A stretch of 64,000 nucleotides of DNA, from positions 62,001-126,000 of the forward strand of contig JAKSPJ010000005.1 in the NCBI GenBank assembly GCA_024404915.1, given 5' to 3'. Positions 23,481-33,191 of the stretch are shown here, in pieces. Each line of letters begins with the position of its first letter. Position 1 is the first letter of the stretch. A model generated the notes under the pieces. The model searched no databases. It saw only the letters and a list, made by a program, of their open reading frames with translations, and was not told where the DNA came from. The position numbers were made by a program, and so were the translations under genes. This DNA is from Oscillospiraceae bacterium (lineage in GTDB: Bacteria > Bacillota > Clostridia > Oscillospirales > Ruminococcaceae).

Positions 23481-26363
23481 ATGAGTAAAAGAAACAAAAC
23501 ACTTGCATTGATTGCCTCGGCAGCACTTCTTTGCTGTTCCGTGCCAGTGAATGCAGCAATGCCTGTTTCCGCAGCCTATGGTTCCGGACTGAACATTGCA
23601 GAAAATCTGGACAGAGGTATTGTAGCAGTGAACACAGGAAACGGCATGATGGTAAGCTGGCGTTTTCTCGCCAACGACAATGACAAATCCGAATTCCGGC
23701 TGTACCGCAATGATACCCTGATTTACACCAGTAAACCGGAAATGGCAACATCCTTCCTGGATAAAGGGGGAAATGCTTCCTCCAAATACCGTGTGGATAC
23801 CTATGTTGGCGATAAGAAAACTTCTTCCGATACCTGCACAATGATTTCCGGAAACGGATACTTTGATATTCCTATGAATATTCCTGCTGGCGGCACATCA
23901 CCCGACGGTGTAGCATACGGCTATTCCGCAAATGACTGTTCTGTAGGCGATGTGGACGGCGACGGCGTTTATGAAATCTTTGTCAAATGGGATCCAAGCA
24001 ATTCCCACGACAACTCCCAGAGCGGTTATACCGGAAATGTCTACATTGACTGCTATCGTCTCACCGGTGAACAGCTGTGGCGTGTGGATCTTGGCAAAAA
24101 TATCCGTGCCGGCGCACATTATACACAGTATCTTGTTGCAGACTTCGACGGCGACGGCAAATGCGAAATGACCTGTAAAACGGCTGACGGCACTGTGGAC
24201 GGAAAGGGAAAGATGCTGGGTGACGGTTCCAGGGACTACCGCAACAGCGGAGGATATATTCTGGACGGTCCCGAGTATTATTCCCTGTTCGATTGTGAAA
24301 CAGGCGCAATCATTGATACAGTCAGCTATGAATTTCCGAGAGGAACTGTAAAACAGTGGGGTGACAACTACGGAAACCGCTGCGACCGTTTTCTCGGCAC
24401 CGTGGCATACCTGGATGGGGTGCATCCCAGTGCCGTCTCTATCCGAGGATACTATACCAGAATGACCGCAGTTGCATATGATGTTGTGAATAAAAAGCTT
24501 GTGAAGAGATGGGCATATGATTCCGGCTTTAACGAAGCGAAAAATACAGGCTTCGGCAATGGTAACCACAACTGTATGCCTGCCGACGTTGACAATGACG
24601 GCAAGGATGAAGTCATCGTTGGTGCGGTGGCATTTGACGACAATGGAAAAATACTGTGGTGCACCAATCTCGGTCACGGCGATGCAATGCATCTTGGCGA
24701 TTTTCTCCCGGACAGACCCGGCATGGAAGTGTGGGTCTGCCACGAGCACGAGCCCTACGGCGTTTCCCTGATTGATGCAGCAAACGGACAATTGCTGGTA
24801 CACGAAAACCGTGATAAAGATACCGGACGCTGCTGTGCAGACAATGTCTGGACAGGCAACCCCGGCGGTGAATTCTGGGGTTCACGCTCCAGTGCAGTAT
24901 TCGACGGCAGCGGAAAAACTATCAATATGTCCTGCCCTGCAATGAACTTTGTCATCTGGTGGGATGGCGATCTGGAACGTGAGTTGCTGGACGACATTAC
25001 TATCACTAAAATAAATCAGAGCGGCGGCATTGATGAATTGTTCAAGGCCGCAGGCTGTGCATCCTGTAATGGCACAAAGGCAACGCCAAACCTCTCCGCT
25101 GATTTGTTCGGCGACTGGAGAGAAGAACTGATGCTTCATACAAGCGACAGCAAATACCTGCGTATTTTCTGCACTCCCTACGAAACACAGTACCGTATCA
25201 CCACGCTGATGCACGATACACAGTATCGCAGCCAGGTGGCTTCTCAGCAGAACTGTTACAATCAGCCGCCTCACACCAGTTTCTATCTTGGTTCTGACCA
25301 GCCTTTGCCGGATCGTCCTGCCGTTACCATCAACGGTTCTCTGACAGGCTCCACCTCCCCTGCCGCTGTGGATACTGCAAAGGCATTCCGCATAAAAAAT
25401 GCAAACAGCGGATTGTATCTCGCAAATGTGGATGACAATGCGATTCAGGTACCTGCAAATCTGAATGGAAACACCATCTGGAGATTTGAAGAAGCAGACG
25501 AAGATTCCTACTATGTGGTAAACGTCGAAAATGAATATCTGACCCTCCAGGATGGCAATATTCTGGGCGTTTACGGCGGAAAAGATCAGGCAGTTAAAAT
25601 CCAGCTCTGGCGGACAGCAGGCGGTTTTATCATGACCACAGACGGGGAAGCTGCTTCAACCTGTATCGAAGTTAAGAACGCCTATACAGATGCCGGCGGA
25701 AACGTACAGGTATGGGAGAAGAACGGTCACAAGTGTCAGAGCTGGAATCTTGAAAACATTTCCTACCACTTGCCGGAAGCTGATTTTATCCCTGGTGATA
25801 TGGACAACAACGGCAGAATCAATGCGGCGGATGTCACCATTCTGAAGCGTGAGCTGCTGGCTCCGGCTCTTTCCAGAATTGCAAGACGCCCCGGTGATCT
25901 GGATGCAAACGGCGAAATCAATATCGCTGACAATGTGGCAATTCAGAAGTATCTCCTGGGAGAAAACACCATCGGCAGCGGCTTCTATGCAGCCATTGAT
26001 GCGGCATACTATCTTGGTATTTCTGAAAGCGTAAACGAAGGCTTCCATGATTCCGCTTATCTGAATCTGGACAACGTAGCAGACAGCTTTGTTGAATTCC
26101 GTGTATTTGCACCGTCATCCGGCACCTATGAACTTACCATTCATACTGCAAACGGCAGCACCGTTAACCGCAGCATGTCAGTTTCAGCAAACGGATCTGC
26201 ACCTAAGAGCATTGATTTCAACAGCACCGGCACATGGACAACATGGAGTGATATCACCACAAGCGTTATGCTGATGAAAGAGGGCATGAACACGATTCGA
26301 TTCCAGTCAGAAACCGAACAGGGCGGCCCGAACATCGACTACATCATTATTCAGCACAAATAA
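23481..26363 (+). CDS. PL11 rhamnogalacturonan lyase with RICIN, dockerin and CBM35-like modules
   Basis: 960 aa from the ATG at 23481 (AGGGGTGG 4 nt upstream). A signal peptide covers about 1-32. The catalytic PL11 beta-propeller runs to about residue 620, with Ca-binding type repeats such as GDVDGDGVYEIFVKWD, ADFDGDGKCEMTCK and DVDNDGKDEVIVGAV. A ricin-type beta-trefoil lies at about 632-763 and a type I-like dockerin at about 771-830 (GDMDNNGRINAADV and GDLDANGEINIAD). A C-terminal beta-sandwich resembles CBM35 (to 960). It cleaves the rhamnogalacturonan I backbone by elimination, outside the cell. The dockerin implies attachment to a cohesin scaffold, though none is in this window. An internal rather than terminal dockerin is somewhat unusual. 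Divergent from araR. Confidence 0.88.
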   Translation: MSKRNKTLALIASAALLCCSVPVNAAMPVSAAYGSGLNIAENLDRGIVAVNTGNGMMVSWRFLANDNDKSEFRLYRNDTLIYTSKPEMATSFLDKGGNASSKYRVDTYVGDKKTSSDTCTMISGNGYFDIPMNIPAGGTSPDGVAYGYSANDCSVGDVDGDGVYEIFVKWDPSNSHDNSQSGYTGNVYIDCYRLTGEQLWRVDLGKNIRAGAHYTQYLVADFDGDGKCEMTCKTADGTVDGKGKMLGDGSRDYRNSGGYILDGPEYYSLFDCETGAIIDTVSYEFPRGTVKQWGDNYGNRCDRFLGTVAYLDGVHPSAVSIRGYYTRMTAVAYDVVNKKLVKRWAYDSGFNEAKNTGFGNGNHNCMPADVDNDGKDEVIVGAVAFDDNGKILWCTNLGHGDAMHLGDFLPDRPGMEVWVCHEHEPYGVSLIDAANGQLLVHENRDKDTGRCCADNVWTGNPGGEFWGSRSSAVFDGSGKTINMSCPAMNFVIWWDGDLERELLDDITITKINQSGGIDELFKAAGCASCNGTKATPNLSADLFGDWREELMLHTSDSKYLRIFCTPYETQYRITTLMHDTQYRSQVASQQNCYNQPPHTSFYLGSDQPLPDRPAVTINGSLTGSTSPAAVDTAKAFRIKNANSGLYLANVDDNAIQVPANLNGNTIWRFEEADEDSYYVVNVENEYLTLQDGNILGVYGGKDQAVKIQLWRTAGGFIMTTDGEAASTCIEVKNAYTDAGGNVQVWEKNGHKCQSWNLENISYHLPEADFIPGDMDNNGRINAADVTILKRELLAPALSRIARRPGDLDANGEINIADNVAIQKYLLGENTIGSGFYAAIDAAYYLGISESVNEGFHDSAYLNLDNVADSFVEFRVFAPSSGTYELTIHTANGSTVNRSMSVSANGSAPKSIDFNSTGTWTTWSDITTSVMLMKEGMNTIRFQSETEQGGPNIDYIIIQHK

Positions 26364-26369
26364 ATATTA

Positions 26370-26408
26370 ACAAAGCCGACACTTTCAAATTGAAGGTGTC
26401 GGCTCTGT
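26370..26408 (+). terminator. Terminator of the rhamnogalacturonan lyase gene
   Basis: Stem agccgacactttcaa / ttgaaggtgtcggct (15 bp with one G-U) at 26374-26404, flanked by A and T residues, 10 nt after the stop. Confidence 0.85.
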
Positions 26409-26430
26409 TTATGCCATTTTTTCAAATGCA

Positions 26431-26466
26431 TACAAAAACGCAGCACCACGCTAGTGATGCTGCGTT
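26431..26466 (-). terminator. Terminator of rpsU
   Basis: Stem aacgcagca / tgctgcgtt (26437-26466) with an inner cac/gtg pair, followed on the minus strand by TTTTTG. It lies about 90 nt past the rpsU stop. Confidence 0.8.
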
Positions 26467-26558
26467 TCCGTGTTCGTCAAATTCTAATCATAGAATAATG
26501 AGTATTTCGCACGAAAATTGCGTTCATTCGCAGTCTGCGAAGACTCACAGACGTGAAA

Positions 26559-26732
26559 TTAGAACTTACGCTTACGTGCTGCTTCAGACTTCTTCTTACG
26601 CTTAACAGACGGCTTCTCATAGTGCTCACGCTTGCGAACTTCTGCGATTACGCCATCCTTTGCGCAAGAACGCTTGAAGCGCTTCAAAGCGGTGTCCAAG
26701 GACTCGTTCTTACCAACGCGTACTTCTGCCAC
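26559..26732 (-). CDS. rpsU: 30S ribosomal protein S21
   Basis: 57 aa starting with GTG at 26732, behind AGGGAGGG. The product begins [20 protein letters not shown] and ends in a very basic tail ([14 protein letters not shown]), the full-length form of bacterial bS21 in Firmicutes. It sits on the small ribosomal subunit near the anti-Shine-Dalgarno end of 16S rRNA and helps initiation. It is monocistronic, with its own consensus promoter and terminator. Confidence 0.95.
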   Translation of the reverse strand: MAEVRVGKNESLDTALKRFKRSCAKDGVIAEVRKREHYEKPSVKRKKKSEAARKRKF

Positions 26733-26820
26733 GAATTTTCCCTCCCTTTGTCCAACGACAGAGGCTATTTATAAAGAGGTATCGGATGATACTCCTTATA
26801 ACCATTAATCATATACGCAT

Positions 26821-26849
26821 ATTATATCACATTTCGCTTGATTTGTCAA
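26821..26849 (-). promoter_or_regulatory. Consensus promoter of rpsU
   Basis: Minus strand TTGACA (26849-26844), a 17-nt spacer and TATAAT (26826-26821): a perfect consensus. The leader of about 80 nt contains a small hairpin (gagtatc/gatacctc). Confidence 0.85.
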
Positions 26850-26887
26850 GCCTTTTTTTGAAGCTCAATGAATCCTGCTATATTTCG

Positions 26888-29293
26888 TCAATTTGCAACA
26901 AAATTCAGGAGCTTATTCTGTACATAAATTTGCTTACGGATGGTCTTTCCTGCCAGAGCTTCCTTCACCTTTTCATCTTCCATTGCAATAGCAACTGCTG
27001 CCGCTTCATCTGCGCCGTTGGGAATCACAATCTTGGACTTGATTTTACCGCAGAGCTGAACCACGATTTCCACCTGCTGATCTTCACAAAGCGCAGGGTC
27101 ATAAGATACCCATTCCTGCTCGTTGAGAATGCCGAAGCCCAGCTGCTGGAACATCTCTTCTGTGATATGAGGTGCAAAGGGGTTCAGCAGAATCAGCAGT
27201 GTGCGCAGCTCTGCTTTGGTAATGCTGCCCACAGTATAAATCTGGTTCAGCAGCTTCATCATTGCTGCAATCGCAGTATTGAAGCCCATGGATTCAATAT
27301 CATCGCTGACCTTACGAATCGTCTTGTGCATATAGGAACGCAGTGCATCACTGTATTCATTGCTGTCTGTCATCATATCCTGCAATGCCCACACACGGTC
27401 CAGGAAACGCTTACAACCCTTTACGCTGTCATCACTCCATGGTGCAGCAAGCTCATAAGCACCCATGAACAGTACATACAGACGCAGAACATCTGCACCA
27501 TACTGGTCAACAACATCGTTGGGATCCACAACATTGCCCTTGGATTTGGACATCTTCTCACCGTCCGGTCCCAGAATCAGGCCCTGAGCGGTACGCTTTG
27601 CATAGGGCTCTGCAGTGGGAACAGCGCCGATATCATAGAGGAACTTGTGCCAGAAACGAGAGTAAATCATATGTCTGGTAACATGCTCCATACCGCCATT
27701 ATACCAGTCAACCGGCATCCAGTACTTCAGTGCTTCTTCTGATGCCAGGCAGCTGTCATTCATCGGATCACAATAACGGAGGTAATACCAGGAGGAACCT
27801 GCCCACTGCGGCATTGTATCTGTTTCACGTCTTGCAGCACCGCCGCACTTCGGGCACTTGCAGTTTACGAATGATTCCAGCTTTGCCAGCGGAGATTCTC
27901 CGTCTGTACCGGGCTCAAAGTTTTCCACCGGAGGCAGTCTCAAAGGCAGCTCCTCATACGGAACAGCCACGATGCCGCAGCTGGGACAATGCACCAGCGG
28001 AATCGGCTCACCCCAATATCTCTGACGGTTAAATGCCCAGTCCTTCATCTTGTACTGAACGCCTGCTTCACCACAGCCCTTTTCCTCAAGAATTGTCAGC
28101 ACCTTCCGGATTGCTTCCTTCTTCTTGGAGATGCCGTTCAGCTCGCCGGAATTGACCATCTCACCGTCACCGGTGTATGCTTCCTTGCTGATGTCTCCGC
28201 CCTTGATGACTTCAATAATCTCAATGCCAAACTTCTTTGCAAATTCGTAGTCTCTGGTATCATGTGCAGGCACAGCCATAATAGCGCCTGTACCATAACC
28301 CATCATTACATAGTCAGAAATGTAAATCGGAATCTCTTTTCCGGTCAGCGGATTGATGGCTGTCAGACCCTCAATCTTCACACCGGTCTTATCTTTGACA
28401 AGCTGCGTACGCTCAAACTCTGTCTTCTTGGCACACTCATTCTTGTATGCTTCCAGTGCGGCATAGTTGGCAATGCTGTCCTTATACTTCTCAATCATCG
28501 GGTGCTCAGGTGCCATAACCATGAATGTGACACCGTGGAGTGTGTCCGGTCTTGTTGTATAGATGCGGAGGCTCTCATCCTGCTCCTTGATACGGAATGT
28601 GACAAATGCACCTGTGGATTTGCCAATCCAGTTTTCCTGCTGCAGTTTGATGTTCGGCAGATAATCCACATCCTTCAGTCCCTCCAGCAGCTTATCAGCA
28701 TACTGGGTGATGCGGAGATACCAAACCTCCTTATTCTTCTGCACAATATCGCTGTGGCAAATATCGCACTTACCGCCCTGGGAGTCCTCATTGGAGAGAA
28801 CAACCTTACAGCTGGGGCAGTAGTTTACCAAAGTGGTATCACGGAATACAAGACCGTTTTCAAACATCTTGAGGAAAATCCACTGTGTCCACTTGTAATA
28901 GCCTTCCTCTGTGGTATCCACAACACGGGACCAGTCAAAGGAGAATCCGACACGCTTCAGCTGACCTGTAAACTTTTTGATGTTGTTATCAGTTACGACT
29001 CTCGGATGCACACCGGTTTTCACAGCGGTATTCTCTGTAGGCAGGCCGTAAGCATCAAAGCCGATGGGGAACAATACATTGTAGCCCTCCATTCTTCTCT
29101 TTCTGCTGACAACCTCCAAGCCGGAATAAGCCTTGATGTGGCCAACATGCATACCGTGGCCGGAAGGATACGGGAACTCTACCAGTGCATAGAACTTCTT
29201 CTTGTCACTTCCATTTTCTGCTTTGAACGTATCATGCTCTTCCCAATATGCCTGCCATTTCGGCTCAATGGCAGAAAAATCATAATCCTGCAT
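26888..29293 (-). CDS. leuS: Leucyl-tRNA synthetase
   Basis: 801 aa, full length for a bacterial LeuRS. Class I motifs: the HIGH equivalent MHVGHIKAYS near residue 47 and KMSKS in DGEKMSKSKGNVVDP near residue 570. A zinc-ribbon-like CPSCKVVLSNEDSQGGKCDIC is present. The CP1 editing domain is seen from TTRPDTLHGVTFMVMAPEH to MAVPAHDTRDYEFAKKF, with its Asp. It charges tRNA-Leu and edits mischarged products. Last gene of the long minus-strand block; AGGAGG precedes the ATG. Confidence 0.97.
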   Translation of the reverse strand: MQDYDFSAIEPKWQAYWEEHDTFKAENGSDKKKFYALVEFPYPSGHGMHVGHIKAYSGLEVVSRKRRMEGYNVLFPIGFDAYGLPTENTAVKTGVHPRVVTDNNIKKFTGQLKRVGFSFDWSRVVDTTEEGYYKWTQWIFLKMFENGLVFRDTTLVNYCPSCKVVLSNEDSQGGKCDICHSDIVQKNKEVWYLRITQYADKLLEGLKDVDYLPNIKLQQENWIGKSTGAFVTFRIKEQDESLRIYTTRPDTLHGVTFMVMAPEHPMIEKYKDSIANYAALEAYKNECAKKTEFERTQLVKDKTGVKIEGLTAINPLTGKEIPIYISDYVMMGYGTGAIMAVPAHDTRDYEFAKKFGIEIIEVIKGGDISKEAYTGDGEMVNSGELNGISKKKEAIRKVLTILEEKGCGEAGVQYKMKDWAFNRQRYWGEPIPLVHCPSCGIVAVPYEELPLRLPPVENFEPGTDGESPLAKLESFVNCKCPKCGGAARRETDTMPQWAGSSWYYLRYCDPMNDSCLASEEALKYWMPVDWYNGGMEHVTRHMIYSRFWHKFLYDIGAVPTAEPYAKRTAQGLILGPDGEKMSKSKGNVVDPNDVVDQYGADVLRLYVLFMGAYELAAPWSDDSVKGCKRFLDRVWALQDMMTDSNEYSDALRSYMHKTIRKVSDDIESMGFNTAIAAMMKLLNQIYTVGSITKAELRTLLILLNPFAPHITEEMFQQLGFGILNEQEWVSYDPALCEDQQVEIVVQLCGKIKSKIVIPNGADEAAAVAIAMEDEKVKEALAGKTIRKQIYVQNKLLNFVAN

Positions 29294-29314
29294 AATTTTT
29301 ATTCCTCCTATTAT

Positions 29315-29638
29315 TTATGACCCACGAAATTCATTCTGAACTGTGGGGTGAAATGCAAGTACAATTGCGCCCAGAATATCCACGACGCCTTCCAGCAGAT
29401 ACAAAAGCTGAAAATGCATGAGATTTCCGGGCAGATACCGCAGCGCCACCACTGCCATCACTGCAGCCAGCACATAATTGCTGTATCTGACATTACGGTA
29501 AAAGCACAGGGCTGCGACCGCTCCAATGATCAGTATTGCGGTATTTTCCGCAGAAAAACCGCCGATACATCCGTTCAGAATCTGCTTCGCAACAACATAC
29601 ACTGCGACTGCAATACTGATTTTTTTCCCGTTGCTCAA
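29315..29638 (-). CDS. Small membrane protein between rsfS and leuS
   Basis: 107 aa, starting with TTG at 29638 that overlaps the rsfS stop as TTGA; AGGAG lies 7 nt upstream. It has four hydrophobic segments (VAVYVVAKQIL, AILIIGAVAALCFY, NYVLAAVMAVVAL, LLYLLEGVVDILGAIVLAF), so it is probably an integral membrane protein with very short loops. I do not recognise the family. Coupling to rsfS and the 21-nt gap to leuS place it in the same transcript. Confidence 0.7.
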   Translation of the reverse strand: MSNGKKISIAVAVYVVAKQILNGCIGGFSAENTAILIIGAVAALCFYRNVRYSNYVLAAVMAVVALRYLPGNLMHFQLLYLLEGVVDILGAIVLAFHPTVQNEFRGS

Positions 29639-30009
29639 GCCTGTTCTCCTGATTCATCAATCAGCCATCCGGAAATATCCACCTGTTCGCCGTCTGCCCA
29701 GAGACGCTCCAACTGATATTCCTCACGGGTATCACGATAAAAGACGTGTACAACGATGTCACTATAGTCCAGTACGATCCAGTTGGCATTGCGGATACCT
29801 TCGATGCCTCTTGCCTCTACGCCCTGCTGTCCAAGCTGAAAATCAATCTCATCTGCCAGAGATTTGACCTGTGTGGTGCTGGTACCGGTTGCAATCACAA
29901 AATAATCTGCAATAATCGTCAGATTCGTGATGCCGATTACCTGAATATCTTCTGCCTTCTTGCTGTCAAGAATGCGTACAATTTTTTCAAGCTTTGCCTG
30001 TGTATCCAT
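29635..30009 (-). CDS. rsfS: Ribosomal silencing factor RsfS
   Basis: 124 aa. The RsfS/Iojap signature is complete: DYFVIATGTSTTQVKSLADE, then GIRNANWIVLDYSDIVVHVF. It binds uL14 on the 50S subunit and blocks subunit joining when nutrients are short. The position after nadD, yqeK and an LCP gene is the usual clostridial order. Ribosome site AAAGGAG. Confidence 0.95.
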   Translation of the reverse strand: MDTQAKLEKIVRILDSKKAEDIQVIGITNLTIIADYFVIATGTSTTQVKSLADEIDFQLGQQGVEARGIEGIRNANWIVLDYSDIVVHVFYRDTREEYQLERLWADGEQVDISGWLIDESGEQA

Positions 30010-30028
30010 TTTCTACTCCTTTCGTTTC

Positions 30029-31594
30029 CTAAGTACCCTGGAATCCTTCTCCGTCATCTATCTGCTGGAAATCAATAACATCATCATCGTACAGCGTACT
30101 CAGATAGTTTCCTTCTGTCACCAGCTCCGGGATTGCCAATTCAGGCTCCTCCTCGAAATACGGACGGAAATAGGTATTCAGCAAATTAATGACTGCCCGC
30201 TTATGCATGGACCAGACAGAATACACCTTGATGTCTGAACTCGGCATGGGGGGCTCGTAATTATATCCCTCACCCGGAAGCATATGCATGGAGATTCTGT
30301 CCATACCGATGGATGTCGCAAAATCGGAAAGCTTGCTGATTTCATCCACAGTCAGGTTGGAACCAATCAGTTTCTTATCTACGATCTTGTCCACATATGT
30401 CATCAGCTCAATGGTGCCGATATCGCAGACACGCTCCATAGCAGCTGCCATGAAAATACGCTGTGCCTTCATTCTGCCAATATCGCCCTCTGAATAGTCA
30501 TGACGGAAACGAACCATCCATTCTGCCTGCTGACCATTCAGTGTCTGTTTGCCTGCCTCAATGATTTTATCCGCCTCATATGTAATTTTATAAGGCATGT
30601 CGATGGGAATACCGCCAATCAGATCCACAATCTCCACAATATCTGTACAGCTTGTGGTAATATAACGGTCAATCGGAATCTTATAAATATTCTCAATGCA
30701 GTCAACTACACGCTGCACCGGTGCCTTTGTCTGGTCGCCCATTGTGTATACGCTGTTGATTTTATACGCCTCAAAGGCGGTATAACCCGGAACAAAAGTA
30801 TCTCTCGGAATCTGCAGAATATGAATCTGATTTCCACGGATATCAAACATTGCCAGCATCATAACATCCGTATTGGAACGGGATTCGTCCGTACCAAGGA
30901 ACAATACGGCAAACTGACCCTCCTGAATCTGATCCAGATCCAGACCGTCATTGATCATTCCATCTACCACACCGTCAATCTCGGATTTCGGCTCCATTGA
31001 ATAATCCTTGGACTCCAGCTCACCATCCGTTGCAATAAACGGCTTCCAGTTCCTGAATTTCTGCATCAGCGAAATATGAATCGGATATTCCCTGCCGAAA
31101 TCATCATACTGAACCGCAGGAAACAGTTTCATATTCAGAAACATAATAACAATAAGGAAGGCTGCTGCCACTGATACCAGCGAAATGGCAATCTTCTCTT
31201 TCGTTGTCATTTTGCGTCGCTTATGTATATGATTCTCATGCTGCTTAACCGGCGGTTTCGCTGCAGCGGTTCTTCTCTTCGGCTGAGGTGCAGATGCCCT
31301 GCCACGAAAATCATTCCTGTCTGCCGCAGGACGGCGTCTGGGTGCTGCTGTCCCTTCGCCTGTCCGAGGACGGTGCTTTCCCGAATGCGTGTCTCTCGCA
31401 TTCGGCGCCTCTGAAAAATGAGAACCTCTGTATTCAGAATGGGATCTCGGCTGTTGTGACGAAAGACGTTCTGCAGAAGAAGGTCTTGGTCCTCTGCCAG
31501 GCTGCCCGGCGGTTCTTCTTCTTGACTGAGAATGTGCTTCGGCTCCATTCGGATTGGAAGGACGCCGAACCTTTCTCATATCCTGATTATTCAT
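30029..31594 (-). CDS. LytR-CpsA-Psr (LCP) family protein
   Basis: 521 aa. The N-terminal 128 residues are hydrophilic, rich in Arg, Pro and Ser, and likely disordered in the cytoplasm. A single membrane helix (about 135-155, IAISLVSVAAAFLIVIMFL) is followed by an extracellular LCP domain: FLGTDESRSNTDVMMLAMFD, IPRDTFVPGY, KINSVYTMG and RFRHDYSEGDIGRMKAQRIF. LCP enzymes transfer glycopolymers from lipid carriers to peptidoglycan. The tail of 60 residues is acidic. Confidence 0.88.
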   Translation of the reverse strand: MNNQDMRKVRRPSNPNGAEAHSQSRRRTAGQPGRGPRPSSAERLSSQQPRSHSEYRGSHFSEAPNARDTHSGKHRPRTGEGTAAPRRRPAADRNDFRGRASAPQPKRRTAAAKPPVKQHENHIHKRRKMTTKEKIAISLVSVAAAFLIVIMFLNMKLFPAVQYDDFGREYPIHISLMQKFRNWKPFIATDGELESKDYSMEPKSEIDGVVDGMINDGLDLDQIQEGQFAVLFLGTDESRSNTDVMMLAMFDIRGNQIHILQIPRDTFVPGYTAFEAYKINSVYTMGDQTKAPVQRVVDCIENIYKIPIDRYITTSCTDIVEIVDLIGGIPIDMPYKITYEADKIIEAGKQTLNGQQAEWMVRFRHDYSEGDIGRMKAQRIFMAAAMERVCDIGTIELMTYVDKIVDKKLIGSNLTVDEISKLSDFATSIGMDRISMHMLPGEGYNYEPPMPSSDIKVYSVWSMHKRAVINLLNTYFRPYFEEEPELAIPELVTEGNYLSTLYDDDVIDFQQIDDGEGFQGT

Positions 31595-31639
31595 GAATGA
31601 CTCAACCCCTTTGTTGAAACGATGGATTCAGTAATCGGA

Positions 31640-32245
31640 TTATATTTTTTCTGTTCTGGCATTTATGCGTATCAAATAATAATTATATGCTTCGACAGTG
31701 GAAACAGGAAGAAGATTTCCTTTTTTTAATACGCTCTCGATGGCATATTCCAGTGCGCAGAACATGGTCTTTTCCAGGTCAATCTGTGCCATTTTTCGAA
31801 AACGCTCCACATCCCTGTAAGTGCGGTCCGCAGAAATCAGATCTGCAATATAAATAACCTCTTCCAGGCGAGACATATTCGCTCGGCCAACGGTGTGCCA
31901 TCTGACAGCATTCAGAATATCTTTGTCTTCTATCCCAAGCTCCGCAGAGATAAACGATGTTGCGGCAATGCCATGCCAGACCGGCTTACTCTGCCATTCC
32001 GCCTCACTGACTTCAAAGGGACCTTCCTGCATCAGAGCTTCCTGTTCCGGAAACGGCAGTTCCTTGCAGCAATCATGCAGCAGTCCCGCCAGACATGCCT
32101 GCTTCGGATCTGCCCCCCAGCGTTCTGCCAGTTCCACTGCTGAACGAGCAACATTCACGGAATGTGTATATCTTTTCTTTGACAGCTTTGCTTTCACTAA
32201 AGCTGTGATACTGCGCACCTGTTCATTCTGAATTTCCTTGCCCAC
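31640..32245 (-). CDS. yqeK: YqeK-type HD-domain hydrolase
   Basis: 201 aa from a GTG at 32245 with GAGG 7 nt upstream. HD-domain residues: RYTHSVNVARSA, LLHDCCKELP, WHGIAATSFI and HTVGRANMSRLEEVIYIADL. YqeK hydrolyses diadenosine tetraphosphate to ADP and is nearly always linked to nadD, as here (7-nt gap). It is cytosolic and metal-dependent. Confidence 0.92.
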   Translation of the reverse strand: MGKEIQNEQVRSITALVKAKLSKKRYTHSVNVARSAVELAERWGADPKQACLAGLLHDCCKELPFPEQEALMQEGPFEVSEAEWQSKPVWHGIAATSFISAELGIEDKDILNAVRWHTVGRANMSRLEEVIYIADLISADRTYRDVERFRKMAQIDLEKTMFCALEYAIESVLKKGNLLPVSTVEAYNYYLIRINARTEKI

Positions 32246-32254
32246 ATTTTCACC

Positions 32255-32875
32255 TCATAGCTGTGAATTCAAATAAAGCCTATTCTCACCAATATATTTT
32301 ACTACATTTTTCGGCAAAAGGCAAGAGCAATCTGCATTCTTTTTAACATTCTGCCGAATTTGTGTAGATGAAACAGGAAATGCTTGTACAGACAATACTA
32401 TAATATCCGCATAGCAGCAGCTTTTTTTCAGCAATTCTGCTTTTTCCTGCAGCACGGGCAGGTCGTTGTATTCCCGTGATACCACACAAAGCCGTGCCAG
32501 CTTCAGAATCTCTTCCCAGCTGCGCCACTGATCAAAGATCAGCAGCATATCGCTGCCAATCATCAGATTCCAGCGAGTATCCTTCGACTGTGCTGTCAGC
32601 ATCCGCAGAGTATCCACTGTATAGCTTTTCCCCTGTTTCTGAATCTCATAATCAGATACAGACATCCAGTCGTATTCTTCTGCAGCCAGCTGACACATGG
32701 CCAGACGATGCTGCGGTGCAGCATATGCATCAGAGCTCTTATGCGGGGCTTCCCCTGTGGGCATCAGCACAATTTCATCCAGAGCAAGCTGTTCTTTCAC
32801 GCTTTCCGCAAGATGCAGATGGCCATTGTGAATCGGATTAAAGCTGCCTCCGAACAGACCTTTTTCATATCTCAT
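32255..32875 (-). CDS. nadD: Nicotinate-nucleotide adenylyltransferase
   Basis: 206 aa. The nucleotidyltransferase motif GLFGGSFNPIHNGHL is at the N-terminus and the ISSTxIR equivalent VSSTQIRQNV near residue 170. It makes nicotinate adenine dinucleotide from NaMN and ATP in NAD synthesis. Its ATG overlaps the yhbY stop (ATGA). Confidence 0.95.
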   Translation of the reverse strand: MRYEKGLFGGSFNPIHNGHLHLAESVKEQLALDEIVLMPTGEAPHKSSDAYAAPQHRLAMCQLAAEEYDWMSVSDYEIQKQGKSYTVDTLRMLTAQSKDTRWNLMIGSDMLLIFDQWRSWEEILKLARLCVVSREYNDLPVLQEKAELLKKSCCYADIIVLSVQAFPVSSTQIRQNVKKNADCSCLLPKNVVKYIGENRLYLNSQL

Positions 32876-33180
32876 TTTTTCTTTTTTGTATCACACAGCT
32901 GAATGACAGGCTTTTTCGGATGGGGTTTGTACAACACGAAACGATTTCCGATGGAACACACCACCTCTGCGCCTGTCTGCTCTGCAAGGATTGCTGCCGC
33001 TTCCGCTGCTGAATAACCGCAGTTATCCAGAATGTGGCCCTTAATCAGCTCTCTCTTCAGCAGTGCATCCCCTGCCTGCTTTACAACCTGTTCGGTAATG
33101 CATCCCTTGCCAACTGTAAGAATGCTTTCGATTTTTGTTGCCATGGACCGCAGCTGTGCCCGCTGTTTACTTGTTAACAT
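32872..33180 (-). CDS. yhbY: YhbY/CRS1 family RNA-binding protein
   Basis: 102 aa from the ATG at 33180 (AAGGAG 8 nt upstream). CRM-domain features: LTSKQRAQLRSMA, LTVGKGCITEQVV, ELIKGHILDNC, and GNRFVLYKPHPKKP at the end. It associates with pre-50S particles and is thought to help ribosome assembly. Coupled to nadD. Confidence 0.92.
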   Translation of the reverse strand: MLTSKQRAQLRSMATKIESILTVGKGCITEQVVKQAGDALLKRELIKGHILDNCGYSAAEAAAILAEQTGAEVVCSIGNRFVLYKPHPKKPVIQLCDTKKKK

Positions 33181-33191
33181 AATTTTTCTCC

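Noticed and set aside
27989..29320. 443-codon plus-strand frame opposite leuS
   Set aside because: Antisense shadow; no ribosome site or domain.
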